12,271 bases of DNA from an uncultured Collinsella sp. GTDB lineage: Bacteria; Actinomycetota; Coriobacteriia; Coriobacteriales; Coriobacteriaceae. Made by a program: the position numbers and the translations under genes. Each line of letters begins with the position of its first letter. Position 1 is the first letter of the stretch. The notes under the pieces were generated by a model. The model ran no database searches. It was not told the origin of the DNA and was given only the letters and a program-made list of their open reading frames with translations. The DNA is taken from assembly GCA_958403395.1 (NCBI GenBank), contig CATXXF010000053.1, positions 1 to 12,271 of the forward strand, written 5' to 3'. Shown here piece after piece: positions 1-6,446 of the stretch.

Positions 1-1
1 G

Positions 2-2548
2 CAGGGCTATGAGGTTCCCTATGTCCCCGGTTGGGACTGCCACGGTCAGCCGATCGAGCACAAGGTCGAGGAAAAGCTCGGCACCGAGAAGTTCAACCAG
101 ACCTCCACGGCCAAGATCCGCGAGCTCTGCAACGAGTTCGCTGTCGAGAACATCGAGCTCCAGAAGGCCGGCTTCCGTCGCTTGGGCGTGCTTGGCGACT
201 GGGACAACCCGTATCTGACGCTCTATCACCAGCACGACGCCGCCGACATCGAGGTCTTCAAGGCCATGTTCGATAAGGGCATGATCTATCGCGGTCACAA
301 GCCGGTTCACTGGTGCAAGCACTGCCACACCGCGCTGGCCGAGGCCGAGATCGAGTACTCCGACGAGACGAGCCCGTCCATTTTCGTGCGCTTCGAGATG
401 ACTTCCAAGCCCGCCGGCCTCGAGAACTTCGACGGCCCGGTTGACTTTATCATCTGGACGACCACGCCGTGGACCATCCCCTCCGACCAGGCCGTTTCCC
501 TCAAGCCCGGCGCCGCCTACGTTGCCGTTGAGCACGATGGTCGTGCCGAGGTCATGCTCGAGGACCTGGCTCCCAAGTGCTGTGAGGAGTTTGGCTGGGA
601 GTACACCCCGGTTATGGTCGACGGCAAGCCCTATGTGGTTCCCGCCGAGACCTTCCACCACATCCACTACAAGCAGCCGATCTTTGACGGTGTTGAGGGC
701 GTGGCGCTGCTGGCCGATTACGTCGGTGTCGATGACGGTACCGGTATCGTCCACAACTCGCCCGGCCACGGCGTCGACGACTATTTTGCCTGCCTCAAGG
801 AGGGCATCACCGACATCTGCATGCCGGTCGATGACGACGGCAAGTTCTACACCGGTGAGGAGTTTGGCACCGGTGGCCCCTTCAGCGGTATGGATACCGA
901 CGAGGCCAACCCGCATATCATCGAGTTCCTGCGCGAGCGCGGCACCCTGGTCCTCGAGAAGAAGATCACGCACAGCTATCCACACTGCTGGCGCTGCAAG
1001 CACCCGGTGCTCTTCCGTGCTACCGACCAGTGGTTCGTCTCGATGGACAAGACGGGTCTGCGTGAGCAGGCTGGCAAGGAGGTCCGCGAGAACGTCAAGT
1101 GGTATCCGGCCCATGCCGCCAACCGCATTGGCGCCATGGTCGAGCAGCGTCCCGACTGGTGCATCAGCCGCCAGCGCAACTGGGGCGTGCCTATCCCCAG
1201 CTACACTTGCGCCGACTGCGGCGAGAAGGTCATGAATGACGCCACGCTCGACGCTGTCATCAAGCTCTTCCACGAGAAGGGCTCCGACGCTTGGTTCACC
1301 GACGCTCCCGAGAGCTACCTGGGCGAGGCCTGTGTCTGCCCCAAGTGCGGTGGCCATCACCTCAAGGCCGATAAGGACATCCTCGACGTGTGGTGGGACT
1401 CCGGCGTCTCCTGGAAGGCCGTCTGCGAGTACCGTCCCGAGCTGGAGTATCCGGCGGATGTGTACCTCGAGGGCTCCGACCAGCACCGCGGTTGGTTCCA
1501 GAGCTCGCTGCTCACTTCGGTGGGCGCCAACGGCCATGCTCCCTACAAGGCGGTCGTCTCGCAGGGCTTCACGCTCGACGGCCAGGGCCGCAAGATGTCC
1601 AAGTCGCTCGGCAACGTCATCGACCCCAACAAGGTCTGTGACGAGATGGGCGCCGACATCATCCGTCTGTGGGTTGCTTCTGTCGACACCAGCTCCGACG
1701 TCTCCATCGACCACGAGATTCTCGCTCGTACGTCTGATGCCTATCGCCGTTTCCGCAACACGCTGCGCTTCCTGCTCTCCGAGCTCGAGGGTCAGTTTAA
1801 GCCCGAGACCGACGGCGTCGCCTTTGCCGACTTGCTGCCGCTCGACAAGCTCATGGTTGCCCGTCTGACCCAGGTCCAGGCCGAGGTCGACGACGCCTAC
1901 GCCAGCTACGAGTTCCCGCGCGCCTACCGTGCGCTCTACGACTTCGTGGTGACCGAGCTTTCTAACGTGTACCTCGACGCTCTGAAGGACCGTCTGTACT
2001 GCGACAAGCCCGGCTCGCTCGAGCGCCGCAGCGCACAGACCGTGCTGGCCGAGCTCTTCTCGATGCTCATGCGCGACCTGCAGCCGATCCTGTCCTACAC
2101 GGTCGATGAGGCCATGGCATATGCGCCCGCCGGCTGCGTCGACCACCAGAAGTACGCCGCGCTGCTCGATTGGTACAAGTCGCCCATCACGGTCGACGAG
2201 GCCAATGAGTTTGAGGGCGTGCTCGAGGCTTCGCTCGAGCTCCGTAGCTCCGTGACCAAGGCCCTTGAGGATGCCCGTTCTGCCGGCACCTTTACTAAGA
2301 GCCAGCAGGTCCGCGTCAAGGCGGTCGTTCCCGCCGAGATGTACGCGCTGCTGACCGGCGACAAGGCCGTCGACCTGGCCGAGTTCTACATCGTCTCCGA
2401 TGTTGAGCTGACCCAGGGCGAGGAGCTCTCCGTTGCCATCGAGGCTGCCGAGGGCGAGTGCTGCGACCGTTGCTGGAACTACCGCACCACCGTCGGCGAG
2501 TACAACGGCCATGCACATATTTGCAAGCGCTGCGCCGGTGCTTTGTAG
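2..2548 (+). CDS. ileS: Isoleucyl-tRNA synthetase (IleRS), 5'-truncated by window edge
   Basis: Charges tRNA-Ile with isoleucine in the cytoplasm and hydrolyses mischarged Val-tRNA-Ile. The frame is open from base 2, so the first ~80 residues, including the HIGH signature, lie outside the window; 848 residues are visible against ~930 for the family. Near the visible N-terminus is the PGWDCHGQPIE segment that follows HIGH in IleRS (the usual form has HGLPIE). The editing (CP1) domain follows, with WTTTPWTIPS at about residues 155-165. LDVWWDSGVSW and then GRKMSKSLGN mark the end of the catalytic core, with KMSKS at 1592-1606. The anticodon-binding domain comes next. The C-terminal zinc finger is complete, with CxxC pairs at visible residues 821-824 and 841-844. 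Two further CxxC pairs lie between the catalytic motifs (CADC and CPKC). The reading frame is clean. The stop codon TAG lies inside a strong inverted repeat. Confidence 0.97.
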   Translation, partial: QGYEVPYVPGWDCHGQPIEHKVEEKLGTEKFNQTSTAKIRELCNEFAVENIELQKAGFRRLGVLGDWDNPYLTLYHQHDAADIEVFKAMFDKGMIYRGHKPVHWCKHCHTALAEAEIEYSDETSPSIFVRFEMTSKPAGLENFDGPVDFIIWTTTPWTIPSDQAVSLKPGAAYVAVEHDGRAEVMLEDLAPKCCEEFGWEYTPVMVDGKPYVVPAETFHHIHYKQPIFDGVEGVALLADYVGVDDGTGIVHNSPGHGVDDYFACLKEGITDICMPVDDDGKFYTGEEFGTGGPFSGMDTDEANPHIIEFLRERGTLVLEKKITHSYPHCWRCKHPVLFRATDQWFVSMDKTGLREQAGKEVRENVKWYPAHAANRIGAMVEQRPDWCISRQRNWGVPIPSYTCADCGEKVMNDATLDAVIKLFHEKGSDAWFTDAPESYLGEACVCPKCGGHHLKADKDILDVWWDSGVSWKAVCEYRPELEYPADVYLEGSDQHRGWFQSSLLTSVGANGHAPYKAVVSQGFTLDGQGRKMSKSLGNVIDPNKVCDEMGADIIRLWVASVDTSSDVSIDHEILARTSDAYRRFRNTLRFLLSELEGQFKPETDGVAFADLLPLDKLMVARLTQVQAEVDDAYASYEFPRAYRALYDFVVTELSNVYLDALKDRLYCDKPGSLERRSAQTVLAELFSMLMRDLQPILSYTVDEAMAYAPAGCVDHQKYAALLDWYKSPITVDEANEFEGVLEASLELRSSVTKALEDARSAGTFTKSQQVRVKAVVPAEMYALLTGDKAVDLAEFYIVSDVELTQGEELSVAIEAAEGECCDRCWNYRTTVGEYNGHAHICKRCAGAL

Positions 2549-2579
2549 GTTACGGCGTTCGTAGAACGCCGTAACCTAC
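2545..2579 (+). repeat. 16-bp perfect inverted repeat spanning the ileS stop codon
   Basis: Arms 2545-2560 and 2564-2579 are exact reverse complements with a 3-nt loop (GTA). The left arm contains the ileS stop codon TAG (2546-2548). The RNA hairpin would be very stable, but no T-run follows (CGACGCTGCAAACG comes next), so it is not a standard intrinsic terminator. It could protect the mRNA 3' end, act as a Rho-type or pausing hairpin, or be a short palindromic repeat inserted at the gene end. Confidence 0.85.
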
Positions 2580-2588
2580 CGACGCTGC

Positions 2589-2686
2589 AAACGCCCCTAA
2601 GCGGCAATCTGACGTTCAATCGTCGGTCGCGTACCAAAGTACGCTTCCCTCCTCTTTCACGTCACCTTGCTCGCTTAGGGGCGTTT
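2589..2686. repeat. Nested inverted-repeat element, possible structured RNA or palindromic repeat
   Basis: The outer arms 2589-2603 and 2672-2686 are a perfect 15-bp match (AAACGCCCCTAAGCG and its complement). Inside them GCAA 2604-2607 pairs with TTGC 2667-2670, and TGACGT 2610-2615 pairs with ACGTCA 2659-2664. The central part carries its own hairpin, GCGTAC 2629-2634 with GTACGC 2639-2644. The helices stack into one long, slightly interrupted rod. TTTT follows the right arm, so it could end transcription, but the distance between the arms is long for a terminator. A repeat unit or a small structured RNA are alternatives. The pairing is seen; the function is unknown. Confidence 0.6.
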
Positions 2687-2769
2687 TCGCTGTTGGTGAC
2701 GATAGCGTGGCGTTTCCATTGCTGGAGCTAAAGGCTTTCTTTCGCTTTCGCTCTTAGTCGAAAGCTATC

Positions 2770-2807
2770 AAGCGACATTCCGTTATTCGGAATGTCGCTT
2801 TTGTTTT
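2770..2807 (+). terminator. Rho-independent terminator downstream of ileS
   Basis: Left arm 2770-2782 (AAGCGACATTCCG) and right arm 2788-2800 are perfect complements, 13 bp, with the 5-nt loop TTATT. The stem is followed directly by TTGTTTT, giving a T-rich tract at 2799-2807. This is a textbook intrinsic terminator. It most likely ends ileS transcription and insulates lspA. Confidence 0.88.
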
Positions 2808-2862
2808 GTGCTGGTTATTTCGCCAGCGTTGGTGAATATGCTGCGTGTTTGGCGTTTGTCAC

Positions 2863-2891
2863 TATAAGATGGTTACTTACGTTAAACGTAA
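2863..2891 (+). promoter_or_regulatory. Possible lspA promoter -10 and operator-like palindrome
   Basis: TATAAG at 2863-2868 resembles a -10 box, but no good -35 lies 16-18 bp upstream. About 9 bases downstream is a perfect 7-1-7 palindrome, TTACGTT-A-AACGTAA (2877-2891), placed where a repressor would block transcription start. After the strong terminator at 2770-2807 a promoter for lspA is needed somewhere in 2808-2920. The exact element is inferred. Confidence 0.35.
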
Positions 2892-2920
2892 TTCGATGAT
2901 CTTGAGGGTAGGGGATTGAT

Positions 2921-3520
2921 TTGGGTCGTGCTGGGGATATGACGCCGCCTTTGCGTTGGCGGTTGGGTGTTGCTGGCGGGGTGGCGCTCGTTGTGCTGCT
3001 TGTTGACCAGTTGACCAAGCTTGCGGTTCGTGCCATGGGCGATGCACTGCGTGTGACCGTCATCCCCGGCGTGATCGACTTCCTGTTTGTCCGCAATATT
3101 GGCGCTGCCTTTAGCATGGGCGAGGGGCATGGCATCGCGTTTGCCGTGCTGGCGTTGGCGGTCATTATCGCTATTGCCGTGTACTTGCTTCGCGCGCCCC
3201 AGCTTGCTCGCTTGGAGGTGGTGGGCATGGCTATGGTCGCGGGCGGCGCCATTGGCAACGCGATCGACCGTCTGACTTTTGGCTTTGTGACCGATTTTAT
3301 TGCCACCACCTTCATCGACTTTCCCGTCTTTAACGTGGCCGATATCGGCATCACCGTAGGCGTTGTGCTTGCCCTCATCGGCTACATGTTCTTGAGCCCT
3401 GCGGCCCGCGAAGTCGATGCGACTGCCGAGCTCAATGCCCGTGATGAGGCCCGCGCCAAGCGCAAAGCCAAGCAGCGTGGGGAGCGTGCCCGCAAGATTC
3501 GCGAAAGGAATGAGCGTTAA
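2921..3520 (+). CDS. lspA: Lipoprotein signal peptidase (signal peptidase II)
   Basis: Membrane aspartic protease that cuts the signal peptide from diacylglyceryl-modified prolipoproteins. Family motifs appear in order: VDQLTK (residues 28-33), RNIGAAFS (58-65), GGAIGNAIDR (108-117) and FPVFNVAD (134-141). The catalytic aspartates are D116 and D141. Four hydrophobic segments fit the usual fold. I chose the TTG start at 2921 because AGGGG lies 6 nt upstream; the in-frame ATG at 2939 has GGGG only 2 nt away, which is too close. The protein is 199 residues, longer than the usual ~160. The extra length is a highly charged C-terminal tail, about residues 165-199, rich in Lys, Arg and Glu. The TAA stop overlaps the start of the next gene (TAATG), so lspA and the pseudouridine synthase form an operon, a pairing known from other Gram-positive bacteria (lspA-ylyB). 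Confidence 0.95.
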   Translation: MGRAGDMTPPLRWRLGVAGGVALVVLLVDQLTKLAVRAMGDALRVTVIPGVIDFLFVRNIGAAFSMGEGHGIAFAVLALAVIIAIAVYLLRAPQLARLEVVGMAMVAGGAIGNAIDRLTFGFVTDFIATTFIDFPVFNVADIGITVGVVLALIGYMFLSPAAREVDATAELNARDEARAKRKAKQRGERARKIRERNER

Positions 3521-4533
3521 TGGCCGACATCCATATTCTTGTTGCCGACGATTGCTCTGGTCAGCGTCTTGACGCCTATTTGGGCGCCAACGATGGCTGT
3601 CCCACGCGCTCTGCCTGCGCGCATCTGATCGAGGGAGGCGCCGTTGCCGTCAACGGTGAGACTTGTCTCTCTAAAAAGTACGCCGTACGCGCCGGCGATC
3701 GCATCTCGGTCGACTTGCCCGAGCCGCACGACCCGACCGATGTGATTCCCGAGGCCATTCCCCTCGATATCCGCTACGAGGACGACTACCTTATCGTGCT
3801 CTCCAAGCAGCGGGGCCTGGTGTGCCATCCCGCCCATGGCCACGAGAGCGGCACGCTCGCGAATGCCCTGGTCTATCACTGCGGTATCGACCATCTGGGA
3901 ACCGTGCAGGGCGAGGATCGCCCCGGTATCGTGCATCGTTTAGATCGCGATACCTCGGGTCTCATGCTTGCGGCAAAGGACGACGACACGCAGCGCGCGC
4001 TTCAAAATCTCATTCGCACGCGCACGCTCGATCGTCGCTATATCACGCTCGTTCACGGTCACATCGCCATGGACGAGGGCACCATTAACACCGGCATTGC
4101 CCGCTCTACGCGTGAACGTGTCAAGATGGCGGTTTCGGACGATCCTTTCGCGCGCCAGGCCATTACGACCTTTAAGGTCCTTGAGCGCTTTGATTCCACG
4201 CGTTTTGATGACGGCTATACGCTCGTCGAGTGCCACCTGTTTACGGGCCGCACACATCAGATTCGCGTGCATATGCGCCATATCAACCATGCCTGCGTGG
4301 GCGATCCGCTCTACGGCAAGTGCGATGCACGCGCCGATCAGGGTCTGACCAGGCAATTCCTTCATTCCTGGCGCGTCGCATTCGACCATCCCGTGACGGG
4401 GGAGCGTATTGAGTGCCGCGATGAGCTGCCGTGGGATCTTGCCGCGGTTCTCGACGACCTGGCTCCTCGCTCACTCGGTCGTACTGCCGCTGGCGACGAA
4501 ATCGTTCCGCAGCTCGGTCTTCTCGAAGTCTAG
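3520..4533 (+). CDS. rluD: RluA-family 23S rRNA pseudouridine synthase (RluD/YlyB type)
   Basis: Converts specific uridines in large-subunit rRNA (or tRNA) to pseudouridine. An N-terminal S4 RNA-binding domain covers about residues 14-66 (GQRLDAYL then INGG-like turn AVAVNG). The catalytic domain follows, with HRLDRDTSGLML at 139-150; D142 is the expected catalytic aspartate (RLDxxTSG). Further family motifs are the GRTHQIRVHMRH segment and GDPLYGK. The length of 337 residues is near the family norm. The ATG at 3520 overlaps the lspA stop by one base, and AGGA lies ~10 nt upstream. The S4 domain plus the pairing with lspA favour RluD/YlyB over RluA or TruC. The target site cannot be read from sequence. 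Confidence 0.93.
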   Translation: MADIHILVADDCSGQRLDAYLGANDGCPTRSACAHLIEGGAVAVNGETCLSKKYAVRAGDRISVDLPEPHDPTDVIPEAIPLDIRYEDDYLIVLSKQRGLVCHPAHGHESGTLANALVYHCGIDHLGTVQGEDRPGIVHRLDRDTSGLMLAAKDDDTQRALQNLIRTRTLDRRYITLVHGHIAMDEGTINTGIARSTRERVKMAVSDDPFARQAITTFKVLERFDSTRFDDGYTLVECHLFTGRTHQIRVHMRHINHACVGDPLYGKCDARADQGLTRQFLHSWRVAFDHPVTGERIECRDELPWDLAAVLDDLAPRSLGRTAAGDEIVPQLGLLEV

Positions 4534-4551
4534 CCAGTATTAGGTGGTTTC

Positions 4552-4596
4552 TTGAACTCGATTAGCCTGCGGTAAGATATACGGTTGTTTACGTAA
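4552..4596 (+). promoter_or_regulatory. Candidate promoter and short palindrome upstream of the glycosyltransferase
   Basis: TTGAAC (4552-4557) and TAAGAT (4573-4578) resemble -35 and -10 boxes, but the spacer is only 15 bp. Just downstream is the 8-bp palindrome TTACGTAA (4589-4596). It shares both half-site ends with the palindrome before lspA. The 82-nt gap between the two genes and a new leader favour a separate transcript. The assignment is tentative. Confidence 0.35.
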
Positions 4597-4615
4597 CGCG
4601 TTCTCGGGAGCCTGC

Positions 4616-5911
4616 ATGCTCGCCTTTTTACAAACCAACACACCCATTGTGATCTTCAACCAGATTGTCGTCACGCTGCTCACGGTCTGCTTTCTGTACC
4701 AGGTGGTCTTCTTTGTCATTGGCGCTCTTCGTGGCGAGGTCGCGCCTCCTAAGGCCAAAAAACTCCATCGCTATGCTTTCTTTATCGCGGCGCATAATGA
4801 GGAGGCCGTGATTGCCAACCTCGTTCGCTCCATCAAGGACCAGGATTATCCGTCCGAGCTTATCGAGGTCTTCGTGGTCGCCGATGCCTGCACCGACAAC
4901 ACGGCGCAGCTCGCGCGCGAGGCGGGCGCCATCGTTTATGAGCGCAACGACCTGGCCCGCAAGGGTAAGAGCTGGGTCATGGACTTTGGTTTTGACCGTA
5001 TCCTTAACGAGTATCCCGACACGTTTGAGGGCTACTTTATTTTCGATGCTGATAACGTCATATCCCGCGATTACGTGTCCAAGATGAACGATGCCTTTGA
5101 CCAGGGATTCCATGTGGTCACGAGCTATCGCAACTCCAAGAACTTTGGCAGCTCGTGGATCTCGGCAGCTAATGCTACCTGGTATTTGCGCGAGGCGCGC
5201 TTTCTCAACAACGCGCGCAACATCTGCAAGACGTCTTGTGCCGTCTCGGGTTCGGGCTACCTTATCTCCGCCAGTGTCATCGAGGGCATGCACGGCTGGC
5301 AGTTCCACACGCTGACCGAGGATATTCAGTTCACCACGTTCTGCGCCATTCACGGCATCCGCATCGGTTATGCGCCGGCGGAGTTCTTTGACGAGCAGCC
5401 GGTGACGTTTAAGGCGTCCTGGAAACAGCGTATGCGTTGGACTAAGGGCTTTTACCAGGTGTTCTTTACCTATGGTAAGCACTTGGTCAAGTCGACCTTC
5501 CGCTATCATCGCTTTGCCGCCTACGACATGTTTATGACCATCGCTCCGGGCATGCTGCTGTCCCTGATCTCCATGCTTGCCAACGCGACCTTCCTCATCG
5601 TGGGCGGGCTTTCGCACGGCTTCTTGGCCACCGAAGTCGAGATGCAGGCGTGCGCCGCTTCGCTCATTATGACCTTCGCCATGATGTATCAGACCTTCTT
5701 TATCCTGGCGCTGCTCACGACTATCTTTGAGTACAAGCACATTCACTGCGCGCAAAAGTGGCGTCTGGTGACTAACCTGTTTACCTTCCCGATCTTTATG
5801 TTCAGCTATATCCCCATCACGGTGGCCGCGCTGTTCCTGAAGGTCGACTGGGTGCCGACGCAGCACGCCGTCAACGTTACCCTTGACGAGGTCATGCAAG
5901 GCGCCAAATAA
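4616..5911 (+). CDS. Membrane-bound family 2 glycosyltransferase
   Basis: Likely polymerises or transfers sugars from a nucleotide-sugar at the inner face of the membrane, as in the cellulose/hyaluronan/poly-GlcNAc synthase branch of GT2. One N-terminal membrane segment (about residues 10-37) precedes a cytoplasmic GT-A domain. Visible motifs are AAHNEE (58-63), VADACTDNT (88-96), FDADN (143-147, the DxD metal/nucleotide site), LTEDIQF (233-239, TED base region) and QRMRW (271-275, the QxxRW motif of processive enzymes). Three hydrophobic segments lie near residues 305-335, 345-372 and 386-410. The ATG at 4616 has GGAG 5 nt upstream. The product is unknown: no PilZ domain or partner synthesis genes are next to it, so I give no symbol. 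Capsule, exopolysaccharide and wall polymer are all possible. Confidence 0.9.
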   Translation: MLAFLQTNTPIVIFNQIVVTLLTVCFLYQVVFFVIGALRGEVAPPKAKKLHRYAFFIAAHNEEAVIANLVRSIKDQDYPSELIEVFVVADACTDNTAQLAREAGAIVYERNDLARKGKSWVMDFGFDRILNEYPDTFEGYFIFDADNVISRDYVSKMNDAFDQGFHVVTSYRNSKNFGSSWISAANATWYLREARFLNNARNICKTSCAVSGSGYLISASVIEGMHGWQFHTLTEDIQFTTFCAIHGIRIGYAPAEFFDEQPVTFKASWKQRMRWTKGFYQVFFTYGKHLVKSTFRYHRFAAYDMFMTIAPGMLLSLISMLANATFLIVGGLSHGFLATEVEMQACAASLIMTFAMMYQTFFILALLTTIFEYKHIHCAQKWRLVTNLFTFPIFMFSYIPITVAALFLKVDWVPTQHAVNVTLDEVMQGAK

Positions 5912-5919
5912 CCACCACC

Positions 5920-5967
5920 AAAACCACCGCAAAGGGGACAGGCACCTTTGTGGTGGTTTTTGCTTTT
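5920..5967 (+). terminator. Terminator-like hairpin between the glycosyltransferase and the prepilin peptidase
   Basis: Left arm 5920-5935 (AAAACCACCGCAAAGG) pairs with 5945-5960 over 16 bp with a single G-U wobble and a 9-nt loop. TTTTT then GCTTTT follows. The form is that of an intrinsic terminator. It begins only 9 nt after the glycosyltransferase stop. The next gene starts at 5993, so the hairpin may act as an attenuator rather than a full stop. Confidence 0.78.
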
Positions 5968-5992
5968 GCGATGCAGCTCGAGGAGGTGCTCG

Positions 5993-6415
5993 ATGGTCTA
6001 TATCCCGTTTTGGATTTGCGCCTTTGCTGGTGTGGCGATTGATGCCCGTGAGCGACGCTTTCCCAATGAGCTTGCCGGCGTGTGTGCGGTGGCGGCGTTG
6101 GCAGGCGTCTGGCTCGACAAGGGCGTTACCACGGCGCTTGACCACGCCGGTCTTGCGGTCATCGTCTACCTTGCCCTTGTGCTTACTGAGTCGCTCTGGC
6201 GGCGCCTTCGCCAAGCCCCGGGGATTGGCATGGGGGACGCCAAAGCACTCTTCGCGCTTTGCACGCTCGACCCTATGGGCGGCATCGTGGCATTTGCCGT
6301 CTCGCTCCTGGTCCTGGCCCTCTCCTGCCTCTTCATAAAATCGCGTTCCCTGCCATTGCTCCCGTTTTTAGTGCCGATTTTTGCCATAATCGAGGTCGTG
6401 GGCTGCACATTGTAA
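5993..6415 (+). CDS. A24-family prepilin peptidase, minimal TadV/CpaA-like form
   Basis: Membrane aspartic peptidase that removes the positively charged leader of prepilin-like proteins. The 140-residue protein is almost entirely hydrophobic. The two family motifs are present: IDARERRFPNEL, with D17 as the first catalytic Asp, and GMGDAK (79-84), with D82 as the second. The N-terminal methylase domain of PilD-type enzymes is absent, as in TadV/CpaA. I chose the ATG at 5993 because AGGAGG (5981-5986) lies 6 nt upstream; a longer in-frame TTG at 5948 falls inside the hairpin and has no ribosome site. No pilin, ATPase or secretion gene is in the window, so its substrate is unseen. The next gene starts 31 nt downstream, so the two may share a transcript. 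Confidence 0.88.
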   Translation: MVYIPFWICAFAGVAIDARERRFPNELAGVCAVAALAGVWLDKGVTTALDHAGLAVIVYLALVLTESLWRRLRQAPGIGMGDAKALFALCTLDPMGGIVAFAVSLLVLALSCLFIKSRSLPLLPFLVPIFAIIEVVGCTL

Positions 6416-6446
6416 CTAATTGCGCATCCTTTTTAAGGAGCATGCC

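Larger units (their letters stand above)
2549..2920. other. ileS-lspA intergenic region rich in inverted repeats
   Basis: This is the only non-coding gap over 300 bases on the + strand. From left to right it holds the downstream part of the ileS stop-codon hairpin, a nested inverted-repeat element (2589-2686) and a small hairpin (GCTTTCG 2744-2750 with CGAAAGC 2759-2765). A clear intrinsic terminator (2770-2807) follows, then a weak -10-like TATAAG (2863-2868) and a 15-bp palindrome (2877-2891). No convincing + strand gene is present. On the minus strand a 45-codon frame without a clear start runs through 2616-2753. Confidence 0.7.

Noticed and set aside
2545..2686. Integron attC site or IS-end pair
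   Set aside because: The symmetry is suggestive, but I do not see the attC core-site pattern at the ends, nor an integrase, transposase or flanking direct repeat.
2815..3378. 187-residue minus-strand frame over lspA
   Set aside because: Low-complexity Ser/Thr/Met/Ala translation, antisense to an lspA with all catalytic motifs.
4628..6214. 528-residue open frame on the minus strand
   Set aside because: It lies antisense to the glycosyltransferase and peptidase genes, both of which have clear motifs and ribosome sites. Its translation is rich in Arg, His and Gly with no recognisable domain, as expected for a shadow frame in GC-biased DNA.
6420..6446. Upstream TTG start for the dGTPase gene (6420)
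   Set aside because: It precedes the strong AAGGAG site, which is ideally placed for the ATG at 6447.
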